Shown: in pieces, positions 44,835 to 55,689 of the stretch
Position numbering within the stretch: the stretch's first letter is position 1
How the letters are laid out: every line of letters starts with the position of its first letter
Assembly (NCBI GenBank): GCA_013339895.1
Contig: JABACO010000006.1
Span: 2,705,319 to 2,769,318 of the forward strand
DNA from: Ephydatia muelleri
Lineage: Eukaryota; Porifera; Demospongiae; Spongillida; Spongillidae
Reading direction: 5' to 3'
Length of the DNA: 64,000 nt
Notes under the pieces: generated by a model
The model's database searches: none
Seen by the model: only the letters and a program-made list of their open reading frames with translations
What the model was told of the DNA's origin: nothing
Position numbers and translations under genes: made by a program

Positions 44835-45093
44835 ATTTCTGAATTTCAGGTTTGCATTCCCGGACTCCACATTACCCAAGGGGCAATCATTGGATGCATG
44901 CCACAGACTAGACTTGCAACTGGCTCACTGTAACAAGATCATCTGTACAGTACAACTGCATAACTGTATTAGACATGCACTTAAGACACTTCAAGAGCTT
45001 GTCAAAACAAAAGAAGACGTGGAGTTTGCAGAACAAGAAAAGGATATTATAACCTTCTCCAATATTTACATCAAACCATTGAGCCTTACCTAG
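44835..45093 (+). pseudogene. Degraded exon-like fragment of an unidentified element-associated protein
   Basis: A good acceptor (ttctgaatttcag) leads into an open frame with LDACHRLDLQLAHCN and ELVKTKEDVEFAEQEKDI, the latter likely helical and charged. A neighbouring frame begins VCIPGLHITQG. Both words feel like parts of one decayed protein often found beside transposable elements in invertebrate genomes, but I cannot name it. Confidence 0.35.
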
Positions 45094-45769
45094 CACCTCA
45101 TAAGAAATAGTCTGTGCAAAATGTGCATTTTGTGGTGTTAACCAGTGTTTGCACATTTTCTTTGCTTTGATGACAGAACTCCTCGATTATTTCAAGCTCT
45201 TTATCTGATTTGGCATACATCATGGAGCTCTATGTCATTATCTGCTGCAATGTGATAAACCTTTTGTGAAAGGAATTCAACATCCTTGAAGTCGTTTCAT
45301 AATTTTCGGATTGGCAGTGAAGCGTATGGTTATCTCACATTTGAAGGGAAATTCTAATGAAGATAAGCATTTTCGTCACATGGAATGGAATGGGTTTTGT
45401 TGCTGGACTTCTCAGAACAGACATTCGAAGTGTGTTAGTTGTCAAGGAAGAAAATATTGTGGTGTTTTAATTGTCCAGCCACATACCCCCAGCTTGCTAT
45501 ATCACGTTGTGCTGATTGTGCATAAAATTTTTATCAGCTACCTCAGTCACACAAAGATCGAACACTGATGAATATAGATATCATCGGGTAGGAGTGTTGT
45601 TGAGCAGTATGTAAAACTGTCCTCAGCCTGTCATCTTGACAAACCACAAGCTACAATGCCTCCGCTCAGACCTGTTGTAGCCATTGGTCTGTTATCACGG
45701 CTTTGTATAAGGCCTATAGTGTTGGCAGCTGCTAAATGTGACTGTTAACCATTTTATTTGCCTCTTACA

Positions 45770-46160
45770 GATTGATCTCATGACATGTGCCATCTCGCAA
45801 ATGAAAATTTCAAGTGGATCTTATACATTGCTGATCACTGATCTATGTTCAATTTAGCATTCCCCTTGGCAAAGGTGCTCATGATATATCTGAGGCATTA
45901 GAAAAATATATATTCCCAGTCATGGGCCTTCCAAGGATACTACACAGTGAAATGGCAGAGAATTTGTAAATTCTGTGATTGAATGAATGGCCAGGACAAG
46001 TTCAGTGGACAGCCTCACCACCACAATCCCAAGGTGCAGTTGAGCAAGCTCACTACACTGTCTTTTGGATTGTCTGTCAAAATAACAGAGCAAAAACTTA
46101 TTTACAAACCAACTTGGCCAAGATGGCTGCCTCGTAAAGTTAGTATGTGTAATGTATTTC
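45770..46160 (+). mobile_element. Integrase-domain fossil (LTR or Ginger-type)
   Basis: The forward strand carries words of a retroviral-type integrase core: QIDLMT near the start, then LAKGAHDISEALEKYIF, VMGLPRILHSE and a later VNSVIEWMNGQ. The fold is shared by LTR retrotransposons, Ginger DNA transposons and domesticated relatives, so the class is open. The element is broken, with several breaks. Its 3' part extends into the block duplicated at 1-3790. Confidence 0.6.
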
Positions 46161-49100
46161 TATGTTTGTAATACACGCAACACAATTGTGTATAACAATG
46201 TGGATTGCTTACTGTTTCAGACACCATAAATACTCAGGTACACAAAGCAAACAAATACCATATTTGGCCTTAATACCTGAACCATGGTTAAAGGGTAAGA
46301 TTGATGAAGAGCAACTTGATGGCAATGATGCTGTGATGGACAAACGTGATGATAATGTTGGCAAAGATGAGAAAGAGTGTGTTTGTAATGAAACAAGCTT
46401 TACAGTGTATACTTGAAGAAAGGAATTAGGAACAGCATAAGACAGCCACTGAAGTGTAAAATGAGTATGCAACAATGGGTAAAGTAACAGCTTAGAGATG
46501 AACATAGCATTTCAGGGAAATGGCACTGTAGTGTAGGACACTGAAATTAACACTCTGTATCAGCTTTCAGAAGAATCAGGTATCATAAGCATTAGCATCA
46601 ACAAATCTTAGTGTCCTGGCCGCCAAATAAGATCTGCTCACTTAATTTGATGACAGTTCATCTCACAAGAAGAGTGTATCACTATCAGCAGAATCAGAGC
46701 TAGCACCAACAAATGTCAATGTCCAGCCACCAAATGAAAAATGCTCACCAATCGACTTTTTATGATTGTTCCTTATCATTTGAGAACAGTGAACAATTCC
46801 CACCATCCTTGTCAACAGATTTCAATGCCCATTCCCATTTATCACCAGACTGAAGATAGCATTGACTGCTCACCAATGGTTGTAGATGAAGGTGTTTCAT
46901 CTCCTGAGAAAGACTGAAAGTTTTGGATTAGTGGTTTGCAATTGTTCAAATGATTTACTAATCAGAAATGATCTATCAGATAACTCAGCATCTTCTGAAG
47001 CAGCGTTTTACTGCCATCTATAATTTTAAGTCACCTATTATTAGACAAGTGTTAATTCAAATCCAGAGCAATAAATGCAGTCAAATCATACAGGTCAATT
47101 TTTACTTTTGTGTGTGCAACTTTAATTGGATTATAGTATTTAACATATGGAGAATTGCATGATCAGTCACCAAAGTTGTAAAAGTTACTGTTTCTGAGAT
47201 TCCATCACATGATTTCTGTTATCTGTAGAAAATATATTTTAGACTTTTCAAATGAGGTTACAAACAAATATACACATCAAACACAGACAGGTACGGTTCT
47301 ACACTCTTCGGAGAATGGCTCTGGCATTTGCTCTAATTAAGCAAATGCTTAAGTTGGAGAACAGGTCGAAAGAAGCCTGTGACTTTGGCAGGGACTTGTG
47401 GATTGCAAGCCAAGCAGCAACTTGTGCAAAAAACAATGAAGCCTCTTTACTGCAAGCCCCATAGGAATCAACTGCTAGAGGGGTTGAGACCCACCCTAGA
47501 GCTGAACACTTTTCATCGTTGGCCTGGTGTTTCCTGCTCTCCGTTGCCTCAAGGACTGCACCAAACGTTGCTCCCGCTTCAGCTATAGTAGAAGGGTTTA
47601 GCGGTGATACAACGGAGATGTCCAGGGCAACGGGCCTCCCAAAGTTCCAATTCTGCAACAGAATATCAGCATATCATGACTGCAAATGGTCGGAAAAGAG
47701 CCCAGCGCCAACTTCAACTTGGACAGAAGCATGCGCACAGTGAAGGAAGTGCACTAAAGTGTCCCTGAGTGCATTATGGCGTAATACAAAATCACCTCCA
47801 CATTTGCATGTTAAAGCGTAGTGTCCAACAGGGTCCAGACTGCGGGCAGGGCGGAAGGCAAATTGAGAGCCCTGGGAGGTATCTAGGCCCAGCCACCACT
47901 TGACAGCTACCCTGAATTCAATGGGGTCAAGATGTAGACCTTGGGATGTGCAAGGAATAACTGATAGCCAGGATGTTGCATGAGGAGCTGAAACTGATAG
48001 CAGCCTAGCCTTGTTAGCAGGAGAGGATTGATCAAAAAGGTTTTGAAAACAATGGTCATTCACTTTAGAAGACAGAAGCTTCTGTCTGACGGGTGAGGAG
48101 ATAATGGAATTGACAGAAAGTTTCTCGATTGGAGAAAGATGAGAATTAAAGTGGTCAATGGCATTTGTGAGGTGTATGTCTTCAGAATCAACAACACTGG
48201 AGGAACAGACAGAAGCGATATACGCTGAGCTTGAGTGAAGGGACAGTGAGCACAAACCTAGACCACCACTGTTGAGGCCAAGCTGGGCCTGACACCATGC
48301 CTCATCAGAAGTTGCGAAACCTATACAGTCCATGAAACAGTGGTGGATGTCATCATCAAAAAGCTTGAAAGCGTCCAATACCAAATCAGGTGGAGTTGAA
48401 CGAGCCAAGTAACTTAACCTGCAAAAGCTACCACACAAACGAAGTAAATTTAATGCCACTTGTGGGTCTGTGGCAGCAACATTATTAAACTGGAGCAACA
48501 GCATGTGTGCTTGGAGACGTTATGAGGCAATAAAGTTTGCACAGTATATGTAATCACCTATTGGGCACCCTAAGATCTCAAAATGAGGCAAATGGGATAC
48601 TTTAAGCTCTGATGGGAAAGTGGGGGTATCGCCTGGGCAATAGAGCTCACATTTAGAGATATTGACGTAAAGACCAAGAGGGGGTCCTAACTCCTGTATA
48701 AGGGACAAGGATCGACGAATTGAAGATTTCTAGCCCGCTAGGATGCCATCGTCAAGATACCAAGCTTTATACAAAAGTTGACTGCACTCAGTATCCTCTT
48801 TAATAGCTCCAGCAACCTTATGCAAAACCAATGCAAACAGAATAGGACCCAGTGGGTCTCCCTGCTGCACACCTGATTGTGATGTTAGCTGACCCATAGT
48901 GTCCACAAAAAAGGGTGAGAGCCATAACACCAGGCAACCCATGGAAGCAAATCTGGAAAATGCTTTGCACATTCCTGTAGAACAGCATCTAAGCGTTCTT
49001 GAAATCCACCTTCATAACTGAATAATCCTTGTCATTCCAAAACTTTTCCACACAGGCTCTAATTCTATCAATGACCTTTTCTGAACCCATAGGGCAAGCC

Positions 49101-49880
49101 ACACCAAACTGTATGGGCTCAAAAAAATCAATAACCCTTTGTTTAATGACAGCGCATAAGCATTTTCCTGTCAACCTCCTCAGAACCTCGCCCACAGCAA
49201 TTGGTCTTATGTTCGGGGCACAACCAGGCTTTAACTTGCTGAGCGCTGTCAAGGACCCACCTGCCATGAAAAGAGAAACCTCCTGGGGAACTTCCCCAGA
49301 TTTATTTTTGAGAATTATCCTTGATCCGTTTTTCTAAAATTTTCGAGAATAAGGGCTATTAATAATGTACAGCTAAATCCTATACTTGATAATAACAAAC
49401 TAGTCCAAGATGATACTTCACTTGCGGCAACGGAATCTTGTTGCTTCGTATCTTCTGTCAATTACATAAAACTTTCTTCCTTGGTCAGAATGGGGAATAG
49501 CAATCGAGAAAATATATATCAATCAAAATATATATCAACTCTCCTTTCTGCATGATGTTAGATTGGACACTGCAACTAACCACCTGTACTTTGTACTCAA
49601 GCTCACAAAGATTTTTTGTCAAACTGCCAAACACTACAAAGCCTGCATAATGACCACAGTGCTGCATTTCATAAATCTTAAAACACAATTGGTTGGAAAG
49701 CAACTGATGGTATGTGTACATGTAAGCAGCTCAGCAAAAGGTCACAGCATGCAGTCACTCTTAGAAAAGCTTTCAAGTAAGATCTGCATATCTCTACCAC
49801 ACACACATGCACATACATGTATGTATATACCGGTATGTAGCTGAATGCCTACAACTTTCTCTCCTCCCCCCCCCCCCCCC
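46079..49880. repeat. Right copy of the 3.8-kb duplication
   Basis: Matches 1-3790 in the same orientation with a coordinate offset of about 46078-46080. Here the block is continuous with integrase-type debris on its left and with the composite element on its right, so this copy is the one with full context. Confidence 0.9.
47299..49345 (-). mobile_element. LINE, 5'-truncated, right copy (best preserved)
   Basis: Reads from 49345 leftward. A partial RT start (GEVPQEVSLFMAGGSLTALS) leads to IRPIAVGEVLRRL at 49267-48989. The catalytic block (GVQQGDPLGPILFAL, YLDDG) spans 48972-48730, and a following segment (LIQELGPPLGLYVNISKCEL) spans 48708-48520. A 276-codon frame at 48504-47674 holds the thumb and HYALTCKCGGDFVLRHNAL, and 47658-47299 holds ALDISVVSPLNP and IRANARAILRRV at the end. 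Five frame changes or stops separate these blocks, so it is inactive but young-looking. The C-terminal Cys-x-Cys/RHN and PADV/ALD pattern suggests a restriction-like nuclease (R2/HERO-type LINE), by inference. Confidence 0.87.
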
Positions 49881-49890
49881 CCCCCCCCCC
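49867..49890. repeat. C-run
   Basis: An uninterrupted run of more than 20 C lies in the first internal copy of the composite repeat. The corresponding place in the second copy (about 52615) has CTCCCTCTCCCTC instead, so the run grew after the copies separated. Confidence 0.9.
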
Positions 49891-50869
49891 TCGCACACTC
49901 TAATTGTATGCCCCAACGTATGTATGCCAGTGTGCCCCGATGTATGCCTATTGCCAGGCTTGGCCTAATACATATATACCTTGCCTTCCTTCCCATATCC
50001 AAACGCCCTTCTCCAAAAGCCTTGACAATGTGTGGGTGCGTGGTATGTACTATGCATACTACTCAGCTTTGCGTGCGTGTGACACACACGTGCGTGTGAC
50101 ACACACGTGCGTGTGACACACAAATATACACGCATACACTTACACACGCATATACATACGCTCACAAACGCAAGCTTTCAATTAATCCGCCCTTTGTGAC
50201 ACGCACATACACACGCATACACTTACATGCACATGAAACCGCATATACATGTACATATTCATGTACAAGCCTTCTTATAGGCATACATGCATAAACGCAT
50301 GCGTATCGGTACACACACAGAGTGTAATACGTACTATAGTAACTGACCTTGTATATGAAAAAAAAACGTCTTAATTAGTTATAAATATCTTGCAGAAATT
50401 AGAAATTGAGCTGTTATTGTTATTTGTGTCAAATAGCGATGCTTATTAATTATTCTAAATGGGGCCGGGGAATGAGAGAGGGTATTACAAAAGTAATGCC
50501 ATATGGTATTGGCCGCCATTTTAAATTGTAATCATTGAATCATGAGCACCAATGACCATTATAATATATATATCCTCCAGGAACTGACAGGTTTAATGTT
50601 TCCACCACTGTAAATGTACGTTGGTGTATAGTGGACCAGAATCTGTTGCCGCAAGTGAAAAATCCAACACGAATCAAGATTTATAGCTGGTGGAATAATG
50701 TAACTAGGTCAGCATTTACGTACTTGTCTACAGAAAGCACTATTTTGCCTCTAGGAATCAAAACTTTCAATAGGGGTAATTTTTTTAGAATCTACACCTA
50801 TACGTTTCAAACTACCGTACACCCTCATACTAGGTGTACATAGTAAGCATATAATATCCTCCCCCTTGT

Positions 50870-50990
50870 CCAGGTGTCGTCACTCGCCAACATCATCTGT
50901 TAAGGTGTTTGTTGAGTTCTGCCATCGTGCCCACCTTGGTGTGATGGTAGAGCCGGGCAGCCTAACCTAAGCCATACTCGGCTCCACAAT
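50870..50990 (+). pseudogene. Short LINE C-terminal-domain remnant, forward strand
   Basis: The text around TCTGCCATCGTGCCCACCTT resembles the forward version of the FVEFCHHARL part seen on the reverse strand at 52250-52210. It is about 100 bp, frame-shifted, and faces that fragment. Confidence 0.45.
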
Positions 50991-51769
50991 CACATATCCA
51001 GAAATTCCAATACATTAAGAGAACATCTATGCATTTTAAATATTTTCCGATTGCATCACACAAATTGGAAATTATAATGATATGTGCATTTGCACTAAAA
51101 GGAAAAAAATTAACTTGCGGTCGCGGTCATTACGTAATGCAGTAAGTCATGCTTACATCATGAATAGTTAACTAATGTAAGAACGCTCGTGCACCAGATC
51201 TCAGATTGGTCATAACAAATGGTTCTAAGTCGGAGGTGGTAACTGAACTTTATAGCCGCACCTCAGTCTGTCTTTCAGCCAACACACGTTCAATCCTGGC
51301 CCGCCTCTACTAGTACCGGTACCCCTGAACGGGACTATGAACTGTACTCGTACATTTTTTCAGGCTCTCAAGCAATATGGTTTTTAAATTATAAAGTTGA
51401 ACTTTCTTGCCTTTGGAATACATGTAAGGGAGATCTGCCAGACTGCGACTGAGTTAAATTCTCATCTACAGAAATCGTAAGGTCTGCACCCGTGGTAAAG
51501 TTTACATAACACTAAAACCACCTTGATGTAATCTGGAGGTCTACACGTACCTGGAGGCTGAGCACTTCACCAATTTCCCGCTTCCGATACCATGGTCTGC
51601 TAGCTCTCAAACACAACACCCCCCCCCTCTCAACAGCTCCTCCTCTCTTACACCACAACACCTCCATATCTCACACAGTAGCACACTTTTAAAACATGAC
51701 CAGCACAAAAGCATACCCAAGGTTATGCACATGTATACTACCAAGCTTCAATCCGGCTGTGGTATATGT

Positions 51770-51770
51770 G

Positions 51771-51814
<44 letters not shown>

Positions 51815-51870
51815 ATGTGTGTGTGTGTGCATGTGTGTGTATGTGTTTATGTGTGTCTGTGTGTGTGCAT
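51770..51870. repeat. (GT)n microsatellite
   Basis: About 100 bp of GT with GCATGTGT and TATGTGTTTATG interruptions, between the two halves of the composite repeat. Confidence 0.95.
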
Positions 51871-51989
51871 GCGTTATGGAGAGGTTGCTGCCTCAATTTC
51901 AAGCTTGGCTAATTGGTTGCATGGTGCTCTGTATATACATATACATTTGCAAATTTGACATATAAAGATAGTTTGGGTATGCTGTATAC

Positions 51990-52335
51990 AACCAGCCCAA
52001 CTCCAAGCACTTAGAGTCAATGATTTTATGCTTTCTGGTCTCAGCCTTCTTTGCTGCAGCCCCTTCAGACAGGCTTGCTATACTGTTAGGATTGAAGGGA
52101 TTGAGGGAGAGGTCACCATGATGTCAAAGTCAGCATGTTTCCCTCTCTCCCAATTGAGGACAAGTACATCCGCTGGCCAGGTATGGCTTAGGTCAGGTGT
52201 AAGACTGCTGCCCGACTCTACCCTCTCTCTAAGGCGGGCATGATGGCAGAACTCAACAAATACGTTACACAGATGATTGTGGCGAGTGAGGACACTTGTT
52301 TTACAGGACAAGGGGAGGAGATTAACTAACCATCT
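51990..52335 (-). pseudogene. LINE C-terminal-domain fragment, reverse strand
   Basis: An open stretch encodes TRHNHLCNVFVEFCHHARLR, then SHTWPADVLVLNWERGKHAD and FDIMVTSPSIPSIL. It carries the H-N, PADV and FDI positions of the presumed nuclease domain. Both ends are lost. Confidence 0.75.
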
Positions 52336-53919
52336 GTACTTTGTACTCAATCTCACAATGATTTTTTTTCACACTGCCAATCAAACACTAGACAGTCTGC
52401 ATAATGACCACAGTGCCACATTTCATAATTGCATTAATCTTAAATCCCCAGTGGTTGGAAAGCAACTGATGGTATGTGTACATGTAACCAGCTCAGCAAA
52501 AGGTCAGGGCTTGTAGTCACTCTTAGAAAAGCCTATAAGTAGAAGATCTGCATATCTCTACCACACACACATGCACATGGCTCTATGTGTAGCTGCATGC
52601 CTACAACTTTGACTCCCTCTCCCTCACACATGCCGCGACGTATGCATGCCAGTGTGCCCCGATATGCCCATTGTCAGGCTTGGCCTAATATATAATACCA
52701 TGCCTTCCATTATCTCCAAAAAGCCTTGTCATTGTGTGTGGGTGTGCGTGTGTGTATGTGTGCGTGTGCATGTAAGTGCATGCGTGTGTATGTGCGTGTC
52801 ACAAAGGGCGAATTGAAAGCTTACGTTTGTCTACACATGTGAGTGTATGTATATGCGTGTGTAAGTGTATTTGCGTGTCACACGCACGCACATACAATAA
52901 TGGTGGATTGAAAGTTGGGTAGTATTCATGTACAAGCCTTCTTATAGGCATACATGCATAAATGCAAGCGTATCTATAGTTGTGTATGAACACTTTAGGT
53001 GTTAGTTTACAATATCTTGCTGAAAATATAAATCGAGCTGTTATTGTTAATTGGGTCAAATTATGCAATTAAACCTTAACGTGATGCTTATTAAATTTTC
53101 CAAATGGGCCGGGGAACGAACGAGGGTGTTACAATAGTAATGCCATATATGGCATTGACCACCATAGTTAATAGTAACCATTGTATAATGAGCACCAACG
53201 ACCATTATAATATAAATCCTACAGGAACCGACAGACTGAAGGTAAAAAATATATATATTTACCACAGTAAAACACATTGGTGTATAGTGGACCAGAATCT
53301 GTTTCTACAAGTGAAAAGTCCACCATGAATCAAGATTTATAGCTTGGAATACTGTAATTAGGTCAAGAAAAATGAATTTTATGTACTTGTCTACAGAAAG
53401 CACTATTTTGCCTCCAGGAACCAAAACTTAGGGGGTATTTTGTTTTAGAATCTAAGACAGAGGATATTTAGCAACAAGATTCTGTTGTCACAAGTGAAGT
53501 ATCATCTTGGACTAGTTTGTTATTATCAAGTATTAGTTTATAAAGACGGAACATGGATAATTCACCAAAATATCGTATTTTGTCTTTCTAAATATGCACA
53601 ACACAAATCCTGCAATGGAATCTCAGAAACAAACAAAAAAAAAATGTATGGTGGGTCTTACACTTGACCTACATGTAAGTCATACGCAGCCAGTGAATGT
53701 GCATGTACTTGTCCTCAATTGGGAGAGAGGGAACATGCATCACAGTGACCACTTCTTAGCTCAAAACACTTAGATAGCCTTCCCCCACAAGTGTTAAGAT
53801 TCCGACTTCAATTGCTGTGATTTAGCTTTCCCATTGTACATGTGCCAGGCAAGTTCATGCGTACATCTGATGCGCACTCCCGTGTACCAGTTGAGACTAC
53901 TTAGAACAACAGCACTGCA

Positions 53920-55110
53920 CTTCAGGAGGAAGTAGAGAGTCACATTGCTGCTATTACTTTGGGCCTCCCAGCTACTAAACCTCAGCTTAAGATTTACCGT
54001 ATGTCCCAATCCACGAAATCAATCACAGGAACCCTGATAAAATATATCCCAAATTAGGTTGGCCTGAGAAGCATAAACTTTCTTCTGCAATCAAACCTTA
54101 TTGGTCAGTGAGAGGACAGATTACATTACATAATGAGCTCCTTCTGTTTGGCAATCGAATTGTAATCCCCGATGAGCTACAAGATGATGTACTTGAGAAG
54201 ATCCATCGAGGGCACAAAGGGATCTTGAAACGTTGACTAGGGTGACTTCGTCAGTGTGGTGGCCAGGCATCTCAAAAGACATTGAGAATAGAGTCAAAGA
54301 ATGTCACATATGGACCAGCTGAGCAACACCAATAGAACCTATGATTGCCTCGGACCTACCTCTTGACCTATGGCAGAAAGTTGGAGCTGACCTGTTTGAA
54401 CTGAAGGGAATAAAATCTGTTAGTGGTTGACTGTTATTCACGCTATGTGGAGATAGTCAAAATGACCTCTACATACTAAGGCAGTCATAGTTCATTTGAA
54501 ACCATATTTTCACGGCTTGGTATACCAGAGGTCATGGTTAGTGACAATGGGCCCCAGTTTGCGTCTAGTGAGATGAAAACATTTGCTGTCTCTTATAAAT
54601 ATGAACACGTCACCAGCAGTCCTAGGTATCCACAAGGATATGGCCTAGCAGAAAGAGCAGTGCAGACAATGAAGAAGATTCTAACTTCCAAGGATGATGT
54701 TGACTTATGTATGTTGAGCTATAGGACAACTCCGATGCTCTGGTGTGGACATAGTCCTGCAGAACTCCTAATGGGACGTCAGCTTCGTACTCAGGTGCCA
54801 CAAGTACAGGAGCAGTTTATCCCTGAGTGGTCTTATCTGAGAAAATTGAGGAAACAACACAAAGCATACAAAGAAAAACAAGCCAAGTATTATGATGTAA
54901 GTCATGGAGTAAGGGAGAGGCCTGACATGGATGTTGGAAGTGAAGTATGGGTGACAAACTCTGATGACAAAGGTGAACCAATGAATGGTGTAGTCTCTTC
55001 ACAAGCGAAGACTCCTAGGTCGTATGTTGTTCATACTCCATCTGTGCAACTAGGAGAAATAGCCAGCATTTGGTACCCGTTCCAGAGGAAAGGACAGCAC
55101 TAGAAAACCA
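53920..55110 (+). mobile_element. Ty3/gypsy-like pol fossil A
   Basis: Forward-strand remains of the downstream pol region: linker and zinc-binding part (WPEKHKLSSAIKPYW, LLFGNRIVIPDELQDDVLEK), integrase core (VSDNGPQFASSEM, SSPRYPQGYGLAERAVQTMK) and a C-terminal part (HSPAELLMGRQLRTQVP). The family is Ty3/gypsy by this order. Flanking long terminal repeats were not found. It is broken, with several breaks. Confidence 0.82.
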
Positions 55111-55389
55111 GTACCCAAGGGTGGGCAACCTTTAAGGTTATCGGAGCCTATATCTTCAACTACTGATCAGTTACCTTCAGTTTGCAGACCTATAATGACA
55201 CGACAGAGATCAGGTATTAAGATCAATCCTCCATTACGGTATCGTGAGGATAACTGCACGACATGGACTTGGAAAAGGAGTTGTGATATAATTGTTCGTG
55301 TGTTTGTATATATATTAATGATTACTTGTACTGTGCATGCAAATTGGGAATAATTGTATATTTTTGAGCTGCAAGCTATCACACAGGGC

Positions 55390-55655
55390 TCACCTGACTG
55401 TACATCCACCCTCATCTCCTCACCAATCTACATCACCCTCAGTCCACATCCACCCTCATCTCCTCACCAATCTACATCACCCTCAGTCCATGGTGAGGGG
55501 ATGTAGGTGATGTGGACTGGTAAGGAGATGAGGGTGAATGTGGACTGAGGGTATGTAATTGGTGAAGAAATGATGGTGGATGTGGACTGAGGTGATGTAG
55601 ATTGGTGAGGAGATGAGGGTGGATGTGGACTGAGGGTGATGTAATTGATGAGGAA
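55390..55655. repeat. Inverted minisatellite, about 47-bp unit
   Basis: The left part (55395-55490) repeats CACCCTCATCTCCTCACCAA TCTACATC text; the right part (55490-55655) repeats the complement, GATGAGGGTGGATGTGGACT. The two arrays meet near 55490 with almost no spacer. It lies between the two gypsy-like fossils. Confidence 0.88.
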
Positions 55656-55689
55656 ATGACGGTGGATAATTTCACATCACCTGTCCTCC

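Larger units (their letters stand above)
49370..53535. mobile_element. Composite repeat bounded by roughly 75-bp inverted ends
   Basis: The left end (about 49380-49455) has ATACTTGATAATAACAAACT, then AGTCCAAGATGATACTTCAC. The same text appears in reverse complement at about 53465-53525. Inside are two direct, diverged copies of one roughly 1.2-kb sequence (about 49565-50830 and 52325-53455), both beginning with CACCTGTACTTTGTACTC or its variant and ending with CTTGTCTACAGAAAGCACTA. LINE tails lie between them. A subterminal word, AGAATCTGTTGCCGCAAGTG (about 50640) and relatives, resembles the inverted end itself. It looks like nested or tandem non-autonomous DNA elements; a clean target duplication was not found. 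Confidence 0.55.

Noticed and set aside
45311-45568. 85-codon forward frame in the integrase-type debris
   Set aside because: No domain words, no splice sites and it overlaps decayed element sequence.
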